Shown: one piece after another, positions 5,373 through 11,348 of the stretch
How the letters are laid out: the number at the start of each line of letters is the position of its first letter
How positions within the stretch are numbered: position 1 is the first letter of the stretch
Source of the DNA: Bacillota bacterium
Lineage (GTDB): Bacteria > Bacillota > Bacilli > Alicyclobacillales > SLC66
DNA length: 11,348 nucleotides
Assembly (NCBI GenBank): GCA_021797415.1
Contig: JAJZZT010000475.1
Span: 1-11,348 of the forward strand
Direction: 5' to 3'
The notes under the pieces: generated by a model
What the model saw: only the letters and a program-made list of their open reading frames with translations
The model's database searches: none
Told to the model about the DNA's origin: nothing
Made by a program: the position numbers and the translations under genes

Positions 5373-7262
5373 ATGAGACGCATGAACAGACTGATCGGCA
5401 CTTTGAAACGATGGCTTGCGAGTGAAGGAGGGTCCGTGTCCGGTCACGGCGAAACAGGTTCGGCAGCTAACGACACCATGACGAACGAACCGCTTTCATC
5501 CACTGCCAGCGTGAATGGGACGTTGCGCGTCGGGCGAACATTTATCGTGGTGGACAACCCCCGCGGCGGCGGGATGCCCGCGGTGTGCGTCATTCCGGAT
5601 GACGAGCGGCTGACGGTTTTTATAAGTGGCCGTCGTGTCGTGGGTCGGGTGGCTGTGACGCGAGAGCAGCAGATCGAGTTGTCGTTCGCTCACATTCCGC
5701 CTGTTCGCGCGTTTGCTGTCGACGTTTCCGCCGATCGGTTGCAGGTGTCTGTTCATGCGACGGTGCGTGTGGGCGTGCGTCGGAGGCTGGAGGAGGCGGG
5801 GCCGGCGCATGAAGTCGAGTTGCGGATCGTCGATGAGGAGTGGCCGGCTGAGGAGGGATCTGCGGCGACGATTCACAAACTCTTGACGGAGCGCGGTTTT
5901 CAGGGGGAGCTGGACGAACAGGCTGTGGCGTCCCTGTGCGCCGCCACATGCGACACGTCCCGGAGCGTTTTGCGTGGGCGTATTCCCAAGGCGGGACACG
6001 CGGAGCGATTCTTGCCGTGCGGATTGCCGGAAAACTGGGTGTCAGAAGAGAGTGAAGCCCCGTGGGTGGCGCAGGGAGCCCTTGTCGCCCAACTGGAAGG
6101 CGCCGTTTCGCCGGTTCCGGGAAGGGATGTGACGGGGCTGGAATTGTTGACGTTCGAGGATGGAGGCCGCCAGTCCTTGGGTCGCGGCGTGCGGCAAACG
6201 GGTGACACGGTGGTGGCCGCCCGGGCGGGGAGGGTGCTGTTCACGCGCGCGCGGATTGACGTGATTCCGGAATTGGTGCTGGAGGGCGATCTGACGGAGC
6301 GCGAGGGACAGGTGATATTCGACGGGGATGTCCTGGTGCGCGGATCGCTTCAGGAGGGAGCGTCCATCAAGGCTTCCGGCAATGTGAACATCCATGGGGA
6401 CGCGCTGGAGGCGACTGTGGAGGCGGGACGCGGAGTTTCCGTCACCGGCGCGGTGTTGCGCGCAAATATTCACGGCGGGCTGGCGCAATCCGTGCATCAG
6501 CGGATGTATGGACAGGTCGTCCAGTTGAACGATGATTGGATGCGTTTTCAAGAGGACTATGGATTGCTCATCAAGCAGGCGATGCTGCGCGCGGACATAC
6601 AGGATAAACTCCATCTGCTGGCAGACATGCTGCTTGTCAGGCGCCACAGTCACCTGGACGATCTTTTTGTCGCCTGCGCGTCATGGGAAGATTCCTACTA
6701 CCTCCGGTATGATGCGCAAATCGCCGAATTGACGGAGCAGATCCGCCAGAAGTGGCGCCGCGATGTGCGACAGTCGCTTGTGTGGGAGGATATCGAAAAA
6801 TTGGCTGAATTATTGCAAACAGTCAAAGAACATCTCCGGCTTTTGCTGACCGAGCCGTTGTCGGCGGTGAGCGTGCACAGTGTCAGTTCAAGCCAGGTGG
6901 ATGCGACCGGCGATATCGTGGTGCATGGCGTCGGCGTTTTCTCCAGTCATCTGGAGAGCGGCCGGGATATCGTGGCGGATGGTGTCGTGCGCGGGGGATT
7001 CCTTCTTGCGGATCGGGCGGTCCGCATCGGCGAACTCGGATCACCGGCCGGTGTGGAGAGCAGCGTACGCGTGAAACGCGCGGACGGAATTGTCCATATC
7101 GGAGTGCGCCACGGCAATACACTGATCGATCTGGCCGGCAAGAGAAGCCGCAACACGAATACTGAGCAGGGTGTGAGATGGGGGGAATACGTGCATGACG
7201 TACAGCGTGTACCTGGTGGACGATGCGCAGGAGACCTTGGAAACACTCCGTCTGCAATATGA
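5373..7262 (+). CDS. DUF342/FapA-family protein under c-di-GMP riboswitch control
   Basis: A 629-residue soluble protein of the DUF342 (FapA) family. The N-terminal part (about 45-200) is variable. The conserved part runs from about 230 (WVAQGALVAQLEGAVSPVPG and DVTG) through a glycine-rich parallel beta-helix at about 315-370 (DGDVLVRGSLQEGASIKASGN, NIHGDALEA). A helical, probably coiled-coil segment follows (about 375-495), then a second beta-helix (about 505-580, with ATGDIVVHG, SGRDIVADG and VVRGG). The biochemical role of the family is poorly defined; a Vibrio member affects flagellar assembly. There is no signal peptide or membrane helix. The start is uncertain: ATGs at 5373 and 5382 have modest ribosome binding sites, while GAAGGAGGG at 5424-5432 precedes an in-frame GTG at 5436. 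The 3' end overlaps the next gene by 68 nt. Confidence 0.85.
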   Translation: MRRMNRLIGTLKRWLASEGGSVSGHGETGSAANDTMTNEPLSSTASVNGTLRVGRTFIVVDNPRGGGMPAVCVIPDDERLTVFISGRRVVGRVAVTREQQIELSFAHIPPVRAFAVDVSADRLQVSVHATVRVGVRRRLEEAGPAHEVELRIVDEEWPAEEGSAATIHKLLTERGFQGELDEQAVASLCAATCDTSRSVLRGRIPKAGHAERFLPCGLPENWVSEESEAPWVAQGALVAQLEGAVSPVPGRDVTGLELLTFEDGGRQSLGRGVRQTGDTVVAARAGRVLFTRARIDVIPELVLEGDLTEREGQVIFDGDVLVRGSLQEGASIKASGNVNIHGDALEATVEAGRGVSVTGAVLRANIHGGLAQSVHQRMYGQVVQLNDDWMRFQEDYGLLIKQAMLRADIQDKLHLLADMLLVRRHSHLDDLFVACASWEDSYYLRYDAQIAELTEQIRQKWRRDVRQSLVWEDIEKLAELLQTVKEHLRLLLTEPLSAVSVHSVSSSQVDATGDIVVHGVGVFSSHLESGRDIVADGVVRGGFLLADRAVRIGELGSPAGVESSVRVKRADGIVHIGVRHGNTLIDLAGKRSRNTNTEQGVRWGEYVHDVQRVPGGRCAGDLGNTPSAI

Positions 7263-7692
7263 AATTCACCCGGAAATTGCTGTTGTGGGGATGGCCGACG
7301 ATTCAGAGATTGCCTGGGAGGCGATGGCCGCAAGGCGGCCGGACATCGTGTCGATCGATATCGAACTGGGTACGGACAGCGGATTTGACCTGTGTCGGCG
7401 AGTCGTCGGGAAGATGCCGGACGTTTTTGTCGTCATGTGTTCCGTGGATGCCGATGAGGAGCGCAAACGGGAGGCCGCGCGGGCAGGTGCGCATTGGTTT
7501 CTGGCCAAACCGGTGAGTTATGCGGATATTCGCCGATTGCTGGAAGTTGTCCGGGAGCGTCGGGAGGGCGGCGGTCTGGAGCAAGTAGGGTTGACTCCCG
7601 AAGCGGATGTGCAGAGGGCGGATCTGACGGATGGCGCCGTAGAAGGATGGTCAAACGATATTCTGGGAGCGGTCATGCGGCGCATCCTGTGA
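7195..7692 (+). CDS. Receiver-only (CheY-like) response regulator
   Basis: A 165-residue protein with one receiver domain (about 3-120) and no DNA-binding output. The acidic pair is D9-D10 in YLVDDAQE, the phosphoacceptor is D55 in SIDIELG, the switch Ser is S83 in MCSVD, and the conserved Lys is K105 in FLAKPV. The last 40 or so residues form a polar linker and a short terminal helix (WSNDILGAVMRRIL), which could be a partner-binding tail. The ATG at 7195 has GGGGGGAA (about 7179-7186) upstream. It starts inside the DUF342 gene, 68 nt before that stop, so both are probably cotranscribed and translationally coupled. No kinase lies in this operon; the kinase in the facing operon is a possible partner, which is inference. 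Confidence 0.88.
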   Translation: MTYSVYLVDDAQETLETLRLQYEIHPEIAVVGMADDSEIAWEAMAARRPDIVSIDIELGTDSGFDLCRRVVGKMPDVFVVMCSVDADEERKREAARAGAHWFLAKPVSYADIRRLLEVVRERREGGGLEQVGLTPEADVQRADLTDGAVEGWSNDILGAVMRRIL

Positions 7693-7743
7693 CGCAAAGG
7701 CGAATATCATCCCGATTCCCTTTTTGCAGGGGGATTTGTCCGC
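7693..7743. other. Short gap between convergent operons, weak hairpin
   Basis: ATTCCC and GGGGAT can pair around a T-rich loop near 7714-7735, but there is no U-tract after the stem on either strand. No clear terminator separates the two operons, so readthrough antisense RNA is possible. Confidence 0.3.
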
Positions 7744-9198
7744 TCAGGAGACGGCGGACGCGAACAGCCGGATAAACTTGTCGACGAGATCCGGATCAAG
7801 CCATCGGCCCGCTTCTGCTTGCAGTGTTGCGATCGCTTGGGAGTGTGGCAGGGATTCCATGACCACTTTTGTGGTGTACAGGTCGGAGACAGCCAGGACG
7901 AGCGCGGTTGTGTCAATGTCCTGTGCGCGCTTCCCGGCTGGGAACCCTGAGCCGTCGTAATGTTCATGGTGATCCAGGATAATCGTATGGATCTGCGGCA
8001 GCACGGCATGGCTCTCCAGCATGAATACGCTGAGCGAAGGATGTTGTGCAAATCGTTGCCATGCCGACGGAGACCGCGCGGGGTTCAAAATGACGTCGGG
8101 TTCCACGGCCGTCAGGCCGTAGTCGCAGAAACGGCACGCGTACACGAGATTTTCGTACTGTTCCCGATCGAAGTCAAGCGCCGCGGAAAGTGCCGCAGCA
8201 TAGTGAACGCGGGCGTCGAGCAGTGCGGAAAAATGGGGATGGATGAGTTCCTGTGCATTCTGCGCGTCAAGCAGAAGCAAAAAGCGCGTCAACTTGTCCA
8301 CTGTGCCTGTATCTACCGTCGCGAGGCGGGTGCGGACCGCACTCCAGGCATCCATGATGTCTTGGGTCTGTTGCCACTCTCGCCACATCCCGATCTGGCC
8401 GAACAACAACTGGGCCTTCTCGATCAGCCGCAGGGCCAATGCGCGTTCTCCAAGTGAGAACGCGAGGTTGGAGAGTGTCGTGCACAGACGGGCCAGTTCC
8501 TCCTTCTCATAATTAAGGAAGGAGGACCAGACCAGGTCCAGCGCCTTCTCGGCCCAGCGGATACTCTGCCGGCGATCGCCTTTGACCAGGTACAGGCGAC
8601 TCAGTTCGGCGGTTGACGGAAGGTGGGAATCCTGTTCCTTCCGGGCGGCCGACTTCAAACAACACAAAGCTTTATCCAACTGTCCGAGCTGTTCGTAATG
8701 GAGTCCGAGATTCGTGAGCAGGTCAGACTCGTAGGTGGGAACGCCCGCCTCCTGGAAAAAATGCTGGCTGCGCAGTGTGTTGGCCATCGCCTCATGATGG
8801 AAGCGGTTGTGCGCCTGAACCACGGCCAGATTGCCGTGCAACTGGGCGCGGAACAGCGGCGGGAGTTCGCCGGCGCGATCGACGAGCCGCGCGAATGAAC
8901 GCTGCGCCAGATCGAACTCCGACAGCGCGGAAAGAGCCATCGCCGAATGCATGCCGGCGATGACGGGGAGCGCATCGTCTTGCGCCAGTTCTGCGGCCAG
9001 CGTGAAATGGTGCAGAGCCTGTCGGCGTTCACCGAGTTGAAAACAGGTCTTGCCCCACTCGTCGTGCAGCGCGGCGATTTCATCAGGCGTCATGGACGGC
9101 TTTGCCGCCAACTGTTCCCAGAGTTCAAGCGCCGCAAAATGAAAACCGCGCCGGCCCAACTGCCTTCCCTGTTCAAGGGGGTCAATCATCTCAGTCAT
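7744..9198 (-). CDS. TPR-like protein with degenerate HD-GYP domain
   Basis: A 484-residue cytosolic protein. Residues about 1-300 are helical repeats of TPR type (QLGRRGFHFAALELWEQLA, ALHHFTLAAELA, LGLHYEQLGQLDKALCCLKSA, SIRWAEKALDL). The C-terminal part aligns with HD-GYP c-di-GMP phosphodiesterases: AVEPDVILNP, QHP (H386) and HHEHYDGSGFP from residue 410, then AVSDLY. The catalytic HDxGK is replaced by CDYGL (358-362), losing the first metal-ligand His and the Lys, and DAL after the SD motif is also lost. Hydrolysis is therefore doubtful, and a c-di-GMP-sensing or scaffold role is an inference. ATG 9198 overlaps the kinase stop (ATGACTGA) with GGAG 7 nt upstream, so translation is coupled. 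An upstream in-frame ATG at 9225 is less likely. Confidence 0.85.
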   Translation of the reverse strand: MTEMIDPLEQGRQLGRRGFHFAALELWEQLAAKPSMTPDEIAALHDEWGKTCFQLGERRQALHHFTLAAELAQDDALPVIAGMHSAMALSALSEFDLAQRSFARLVDRAGELPPLFRAQLHGNLAVVQAHNRFHHEAMANTLRSQHFFQEAGVPTYESDLLTNLGLHYEQLGQLDKALCCLKSAARKEQDSHLPSTAELSRLYLVKGDRRQSIRWAEKALDLVWSSFLNYEKEELARLCTTLSNLAFSLGERALALRLIEKAQLLFGQIGMWREWQQTQDIMDAWSAVRTRLATVDTGTVDKLTRFLLLLDAQNAQELIHPHFSALLDARVHYAAALSAALDFDREQYENLVYACRFCDYGLTAVEPDVILNPARSPSAWQRFAQHPSLSVFMLESHAVLPQIHTIILDHHEHYDGSGFPAGKRAQDIDTTALVLAVSDLYTTKVVMESLPHSQAIATLQAEAGRWLDPDLVDKFIRLFASAVS

Positions 9199-9880
9199 GG
9201 ACCGGCTCCGGGCCGCTCGCGGCAATCGCGATCACAAACTCGCTGCCCGCTCCGGGGCTCGAGGAGATGGTCAGATCCCCGCCCATATACTGTGCGCGTT
9301 CCCGCATGCCGAGCAATCCGTAGTGACCGGCGGGAATCGCCGCAGGATCGAATCCTTTCCCGTCGTCCGCGACGTGCAGCAGTATCCGCCGGGATTCCCG
9401 GCGGATACGGATCGATACGCGTGATGCTTCCGCGTGTTTGTGTACATTGTTCAGGGTTTCCTGCACCAGCCTGTACAGGGCGACCTGTTTGGCCGGGGAG
9501 AGAGACAGCGTCTCATTCTCCGCGGTAAACGCGATTGTCAGGCCCCATTCACGCGCGCACCGGTCACACAGTTCGCGCGTCGCCGATACCAGCCCGACCT
9601 CGTCGATGGCGAGCGGACGAAGATCGTGAATCAGGCGGCGCACATCGTTGACCACGCCGACCACGCGCGAATTGATGCGGGCCAGTTCGTTCTGCGCCAT
9701 TTCCGGGTTGGTGCGAAACAGCCTTTGCACGGCATCCAGACGCATGCTGATATTGGTGAGCGCCTGGGCGGGACCGTCGTGGAGTTCGCGGGCCACCCTG
9801 CGCCGCTCTTCTTCCATGAGCTTGATCCCGGAGTCAGTCTGATCCTGGACAGGGAGGTTCGACGAATGCACGCGGTTCAC
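9191..9880 (-). CDS. Sensorless DegS/NarL-type histidine kinase
   Basis: A 229-residue kinase with HisKA_3 dimerisation and HATPase_c domains. The H-box is ARELHDGPAQAL with H34 as phosphoacceptor. The N-box is ETLNNVHKHAEAS (141-153), the G-boxes are DDGKGFDP (172-179) and GLLGMRERA (188-196), and the end is GAGSEFVIAIA. It lacks any membrane helix, PAS or GAF domain, so it must be cytosolic and get its input from another protein. The start is GTG 9880, or a second GTG at 9871, both with weak ribosome binding sites. It lies 31 nt after the small secreted gene and overlaps the HD-GYP-like gene by 8 nt, so all three are one operon. Kinases of this class usually phosphorylate NarL-type regulators, none of which is present here. 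Confidence 0.9.
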   Translation of the reverse strand: MNRVHSSNLPVQDQTDSGIKLMEEERRRVARELHDGPAQALTNISMRLDAVQRLFRTNPEMAQNELARINSRVVGVVNDVRRLIHDLRPLAIDEVGLVSATRELCDRCAREWGLTIAFTAENETLSLSPAKQVALYRLVQETLNNVHKHAEASRVSIRIRRESRRILLHVADDGKGFDPAAIPAGHYGLLGMRERAQYMGGDLTISSSPGAGSEFVIAIAASGPEPVHD

Positions 9881-9884
9881 CCGT

Positions 9885-9901
9885 TCTATACAAATCTATA
9901 C
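9885..9901. repeat. Direct repeat TCTATAC with 10-bp spacing
   Basis: TCTATAC occurs at 9885-9891 and 9895-9901, one helical turn apart, in the 31-bp gap between the secreted-protein and kinase genes. It could be a protein-binding site or an internal promoter region (TATAGA on the minus strand), but this rests only on spacing. Confidence 0.3.
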
Positions 9902-9911
9902 GGATCTGATT

Positions 9912-10127
9912 TCACCAAAACCAGCGGTATCCATCGGACGTTGCCTTGTGGTAGGCTCCTGAACCGGAACGGTGCGTCTGGCCCTGGATACTGCCCGTAT
10001 TGGAGTATGCGGCGATGGGGCGACCGCTCGTTGCGCCGTTCGCGCGAACCGTGCTGGCAAATGCGGGCGCTGCGGCAAGCGCTGTGAGGAGAAGCGAGGC
10101 AACCGTTATTGCCGTGAGGCGTTTCAT
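9912..10127 (-). CDS. Small secreted protein, first gene behind riboswitch 2
   Basis: A 71-residue protein with a classic Sec signal peptide: positively charged MKR, the hydrophobic core LTAITVASLLLTALAAAP, and AFA followed by ST as a type I cleavage site after about residue 24. The mature part of about 47 residues is rich in Gly, Ser, Thr, Ala and Tyr, has no Cys, and ends in the aromatic sequence GYRWFW. I recognise no family. ATG 10127 has AGGGAG 8 nt upstream, inside the riboswitch expression platform. It heads an operon with the kinase and the HD-GYP-like protein. It may be a wall- or matrix-associated protein or a peptide signal, but no direct evidence says which. Confidence 0.72.
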   Translation of the reverse strand: MKRLTAITVASLLLTALAAAPAFASTVRANGATSGRPIAAYSNTGSIQGQTHRSGSGAYHKATSDGYRWFW

Positions 10128-10132
10128 GGCGA

Positions 10133-10162
10133 GGACTCCCTTCTGCCGGTCAGGGATCCGGC
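10133..10162 (-). promoter_or_regulatory. Riboswitch 2 expression platform covering the ribosome binding site
   Basis: On the minus-strand RNA, GGAUCCCU (from 10159-10152) can pair with AGGGAGUCC (from 10141-10133) with one bulged G, which would hide the AGGGAG Shine-Dalgarno sequence. The competing hairpin GCCGG/CCGGC (10162-10158 with 10149-10145) uses the GCC that ends the aptamer. The two are mutually exclusive. No U-tract is present, so control is probably at translation initiation. Confidence 0.55.
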
Positions 10163-10272
10163 AACCCGGCTGTCATGGCATGTCCGCGCAAACCCTGCGG
10201 TTCGCGCGGACATGCTTTAGACCCGCGGCTTTGCGTCCTTGCCTTTCGGCAAGTTTGCCCTGTAATTTAGTT
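10156..10272 (-). promoter_or_regulatory. Cyclic-di-GMP-I (GEMM-I) riboswitch aptamer 2
   Basis: Read on the minus strand, the aptamer starts with ACAGGGCAAA. The stem CTTGCC/GGCAAG follows, capped by GAAA (10253-10238), then GGACGCAAAGCC and GCGGGTCTAAAG. The second arm has a 12-bp perfect stem (10215-10204 with 10189-10178), extended by four pairs past one mismatch. GCCGGGTTGCC (10170-10160) closes the aptamer. The order and conserved bases match class I c-di-GMP riboswitches and closely parallel aptamer 1. It lies about 30 nt upstream of the 71-aa secreted-protein gene. Confidence 0.93.
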
Positions 10273-10282
10273 TTATCAACCT

Positions 10283-10313
10283 ATTATAACCATGTAAAGA
10301 CTCACCAAGTCAA
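10283..10313 (-). promoter_or_regulatory. Near-consensus sigma-A promoter for the riboswitch 2 operon
   Basis: On the minus strand, TTGACT (10313-10308) and a perfect TATAAT (10288-10283) are separated by 19 bp. Transcription would start near 10276, just before the aptamer. The spacer is 2 bp longer than ideal. The -35 lies 58 bp past the ABC transporter stop. Confidence 0.8.
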
Positions 10314-10370
10314 TAGATTGATCTGATTTGTCTGTCGAAATTTTGGGCAATATGTCGTTTGCGGTTTTCG

Positions 10371-11348
10371 TCAGACGATGGGCAGGCCGGCGTCTTTTTT
10401 TGTCAGATCAACACTGTCGCGCGCTTCCAGGGACAGAAACTGCGCCTCGTAGAGCTCGCGGTACAGGGCGCACGATTCAAGCAGCTCGCAGTGCCTGCCG
10501 GTCGCGACGATCCGGCCCTGTTCCAGCACGACGATCCGGTCGGCCGACAGCACGGTCGACAGACGATGGGCGATCACGACGGCCGTCCTGCCTGTCAGAA
10601 GCGCGGTCAGCGCCAACTGGATGCGGCGTTCGACCAGCGTGTCAAGCGCACTGGTGGCCTCGTCAAGCAGAACGACGCGCGGCGCCTGAAGGATGACGCG
10701 GGCGATCGCAAGCCTTTGGCGCTCGCCGCCGGACAATCGGTAGCCGCGTTCGCCCACCAGCGTGTCGAGACCGTCCGGCAGACCTGCAAGCAGGTCTTCG
10801 ATTTGCGCGGCTGCGCACGCTTCGCGCATCATGTCGTCAGAAGCGTCCGGCCGGGCGTACAGGAGATTGTTGCGGATCGTGTCGTGAAAGAAAAATGGAT
10901 CCTGCGGGACAAGCCCGACCTGGGTGCGCAGCGAACCGAGCGTGAGATCGCGGCAGTCATGTCCGTCAAACAGGATGCGGCCCCGTTTTGGATCGGCGAA
11001 GCGGGGAATGAGATGCAGCAGGCTCGTCTTTCCGGCGCCGCTTGGACCCACCAGTGCGACGAGCCGGCCGGCCGCGATATCGAGATCGATATCGCGCAGG
11101 ACATAAAGCGGATCGCCGGATTCCGTCTGCCTTTCGGCGGCATAGGCGAAGCTCACCGCTTCAAAGCGGATATTCCCGCGCACCTCGGCGCAGGAGAGGG
11201 ATGTGGAACCGTCCACAATGTCGGGAGCGGTGTCAAGCAGCGCGAAGATGCGGCGAAACAGGGCGATGGACGACAGGATGCCAACGTGGACCTGCGCAAG
11301 CGAACTGAGCGGCCCGTACAGTCGTCCGAGCAGGGCGGTGAACGCGAC
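10371..11348 (-). CDS. ABC exporter, C-terminal part (window-truncated)
   Basis: The frame stays open to the right edge, so this is the last 325 residues of a larger protein. The first 50 or so, including LLGRLYGPLSSLAQVHVGI and RRIFALLD, match the end of the ABC exporter transmembrane domain just before the linker, as in MsbA/BmrA/LmrA-type half-transporters. The nucleotide-binding domain is complete: Walker A GPSGAGKTS, Q-loop PQDPFFF, signature LSGGERQRLAIAR, Walker B VVLLDEATSALD and H-loop AHRLST. A hydrophilic insertion (AAERQTESGDP) follows the A-loop Tyr. The protein would work as a membrane dimer exporting lipids, drugs or peptides; the substrate is unknown. A GTG at 11216 lies within the linker and is not the true start. 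No clear terminator lies between it and the riboswitch 2 promoter. Confidence 0.93.
   Translation of the reverse strand, partial: VAFTALLGRLYGPLSSLAQVHVGILSSIALFRRIFALLDTAPDIVDGSTSLSCAEVRGNIRFEAVSFAYAAERQTESGDPLYVLRDIDLDIAAGRLVALVGPSGAGKTSLLHLIPRFADPKRGRILFDGHDCRDLTLGSLRTQVGLVPQDPFFFHDTIRNNLLYARPDASDDMMREACAAAQIEDLLAGLPDGLDTLVGERGYRLSGGERQRLAIARVILQAPRVVLLDEATSALDTLVERRIQLALTALLTGRTAVVIAHRLSTVLSADRIVVLEQGRIVATGRHCELLESCALYRELYEAQFLSLEARDSVDLTKKDAGLPIV

Noticed and set aside
7690..7703. GACGCAAAGG resembling the c-di-GMP aptamer core
   Set aside because: There is no GAAA-capped stem before it and no GCCGGGTTGCC after it. It is a chance match at the end of the receiver gene.

Overview
The window reads as a chromosomal segment of a GC-rich, spore-former-type Firmicute. 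I would guess Bacillales, near the Alicyclobacillaceae, but the sequence alone does not fix the genus. The reasons are strong GGAGG-type ribosome binding sites, a NiaR-type NAD repressor, a DegS-like kinase, DUF342 and HD-GYP-like proteins, and class I cyclic-di-GMP riboswitches. There are no rRNA, tRNA, CRISPR or phage genes. Ten genes can be supported, plus one truncated at the right edge and a doubtful fragment at the left edge.

Left part (1-4910): mixed single genes interleaved with small repeats. A SAM-dependent methyltransferase (minus strand) ends in a 12-bp tandem repeat that encodes tetrapeptides. A nucleotidyltransferase resembling aminoglycoside adenylyltransferases (minus) lies divergent to an APH-type phosphotransferase (plus). 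An HxlR-family regulator (plus) converges on niaR (minus) over one GC hairpin. Two copies of a roughly 200-bp element with terminal inverted repeats (1244-1444 and 4688-4904) touch the stop of the nucleotidyltransferase and the start of niaR. The 13-mer GGGGACATGGGAT, or its 12-base core, recurs six times between 1285 and 5080. Two of its pairs form REPIN-like inverted structures.

Right part (about 5050-10313): a compact signalling island with a cyclic-di-GMP-I (GEMM-I) riboswitch at each outer end. The plus-strand operon has riboswitch 1, an intrinsic terminator, a DUF342/FapA-like protein and a receiver-only response regulator. The minus-strand operon has a near-consensus promoter, riboswitch 2, a 71-aa secreted protein, a sensorless DegS-like histidine kinase and a TPR-like protein fused to a degenerate HD-GYP domain. 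The operons converge with about 50 bp between their last stops. The two leaders seem to work differently: leader 1 has a terminator/antiterminator arrangement, and leader 2 has a helix covering the Shine-Dalgarno sequence. I infer that c-di-GMP coordinates both arms, that the kinase in one arm may phosphorylate the receiver in the other, and that the degenerate HD-GYP protein may sense rather than hydrolyse c-di-GMP. This island is the most likely undescribed system here.

Right edge: the C-terminal part of an ABC exporter (minus) runs out of the window just upstream of the riboswitch 2 promoter.
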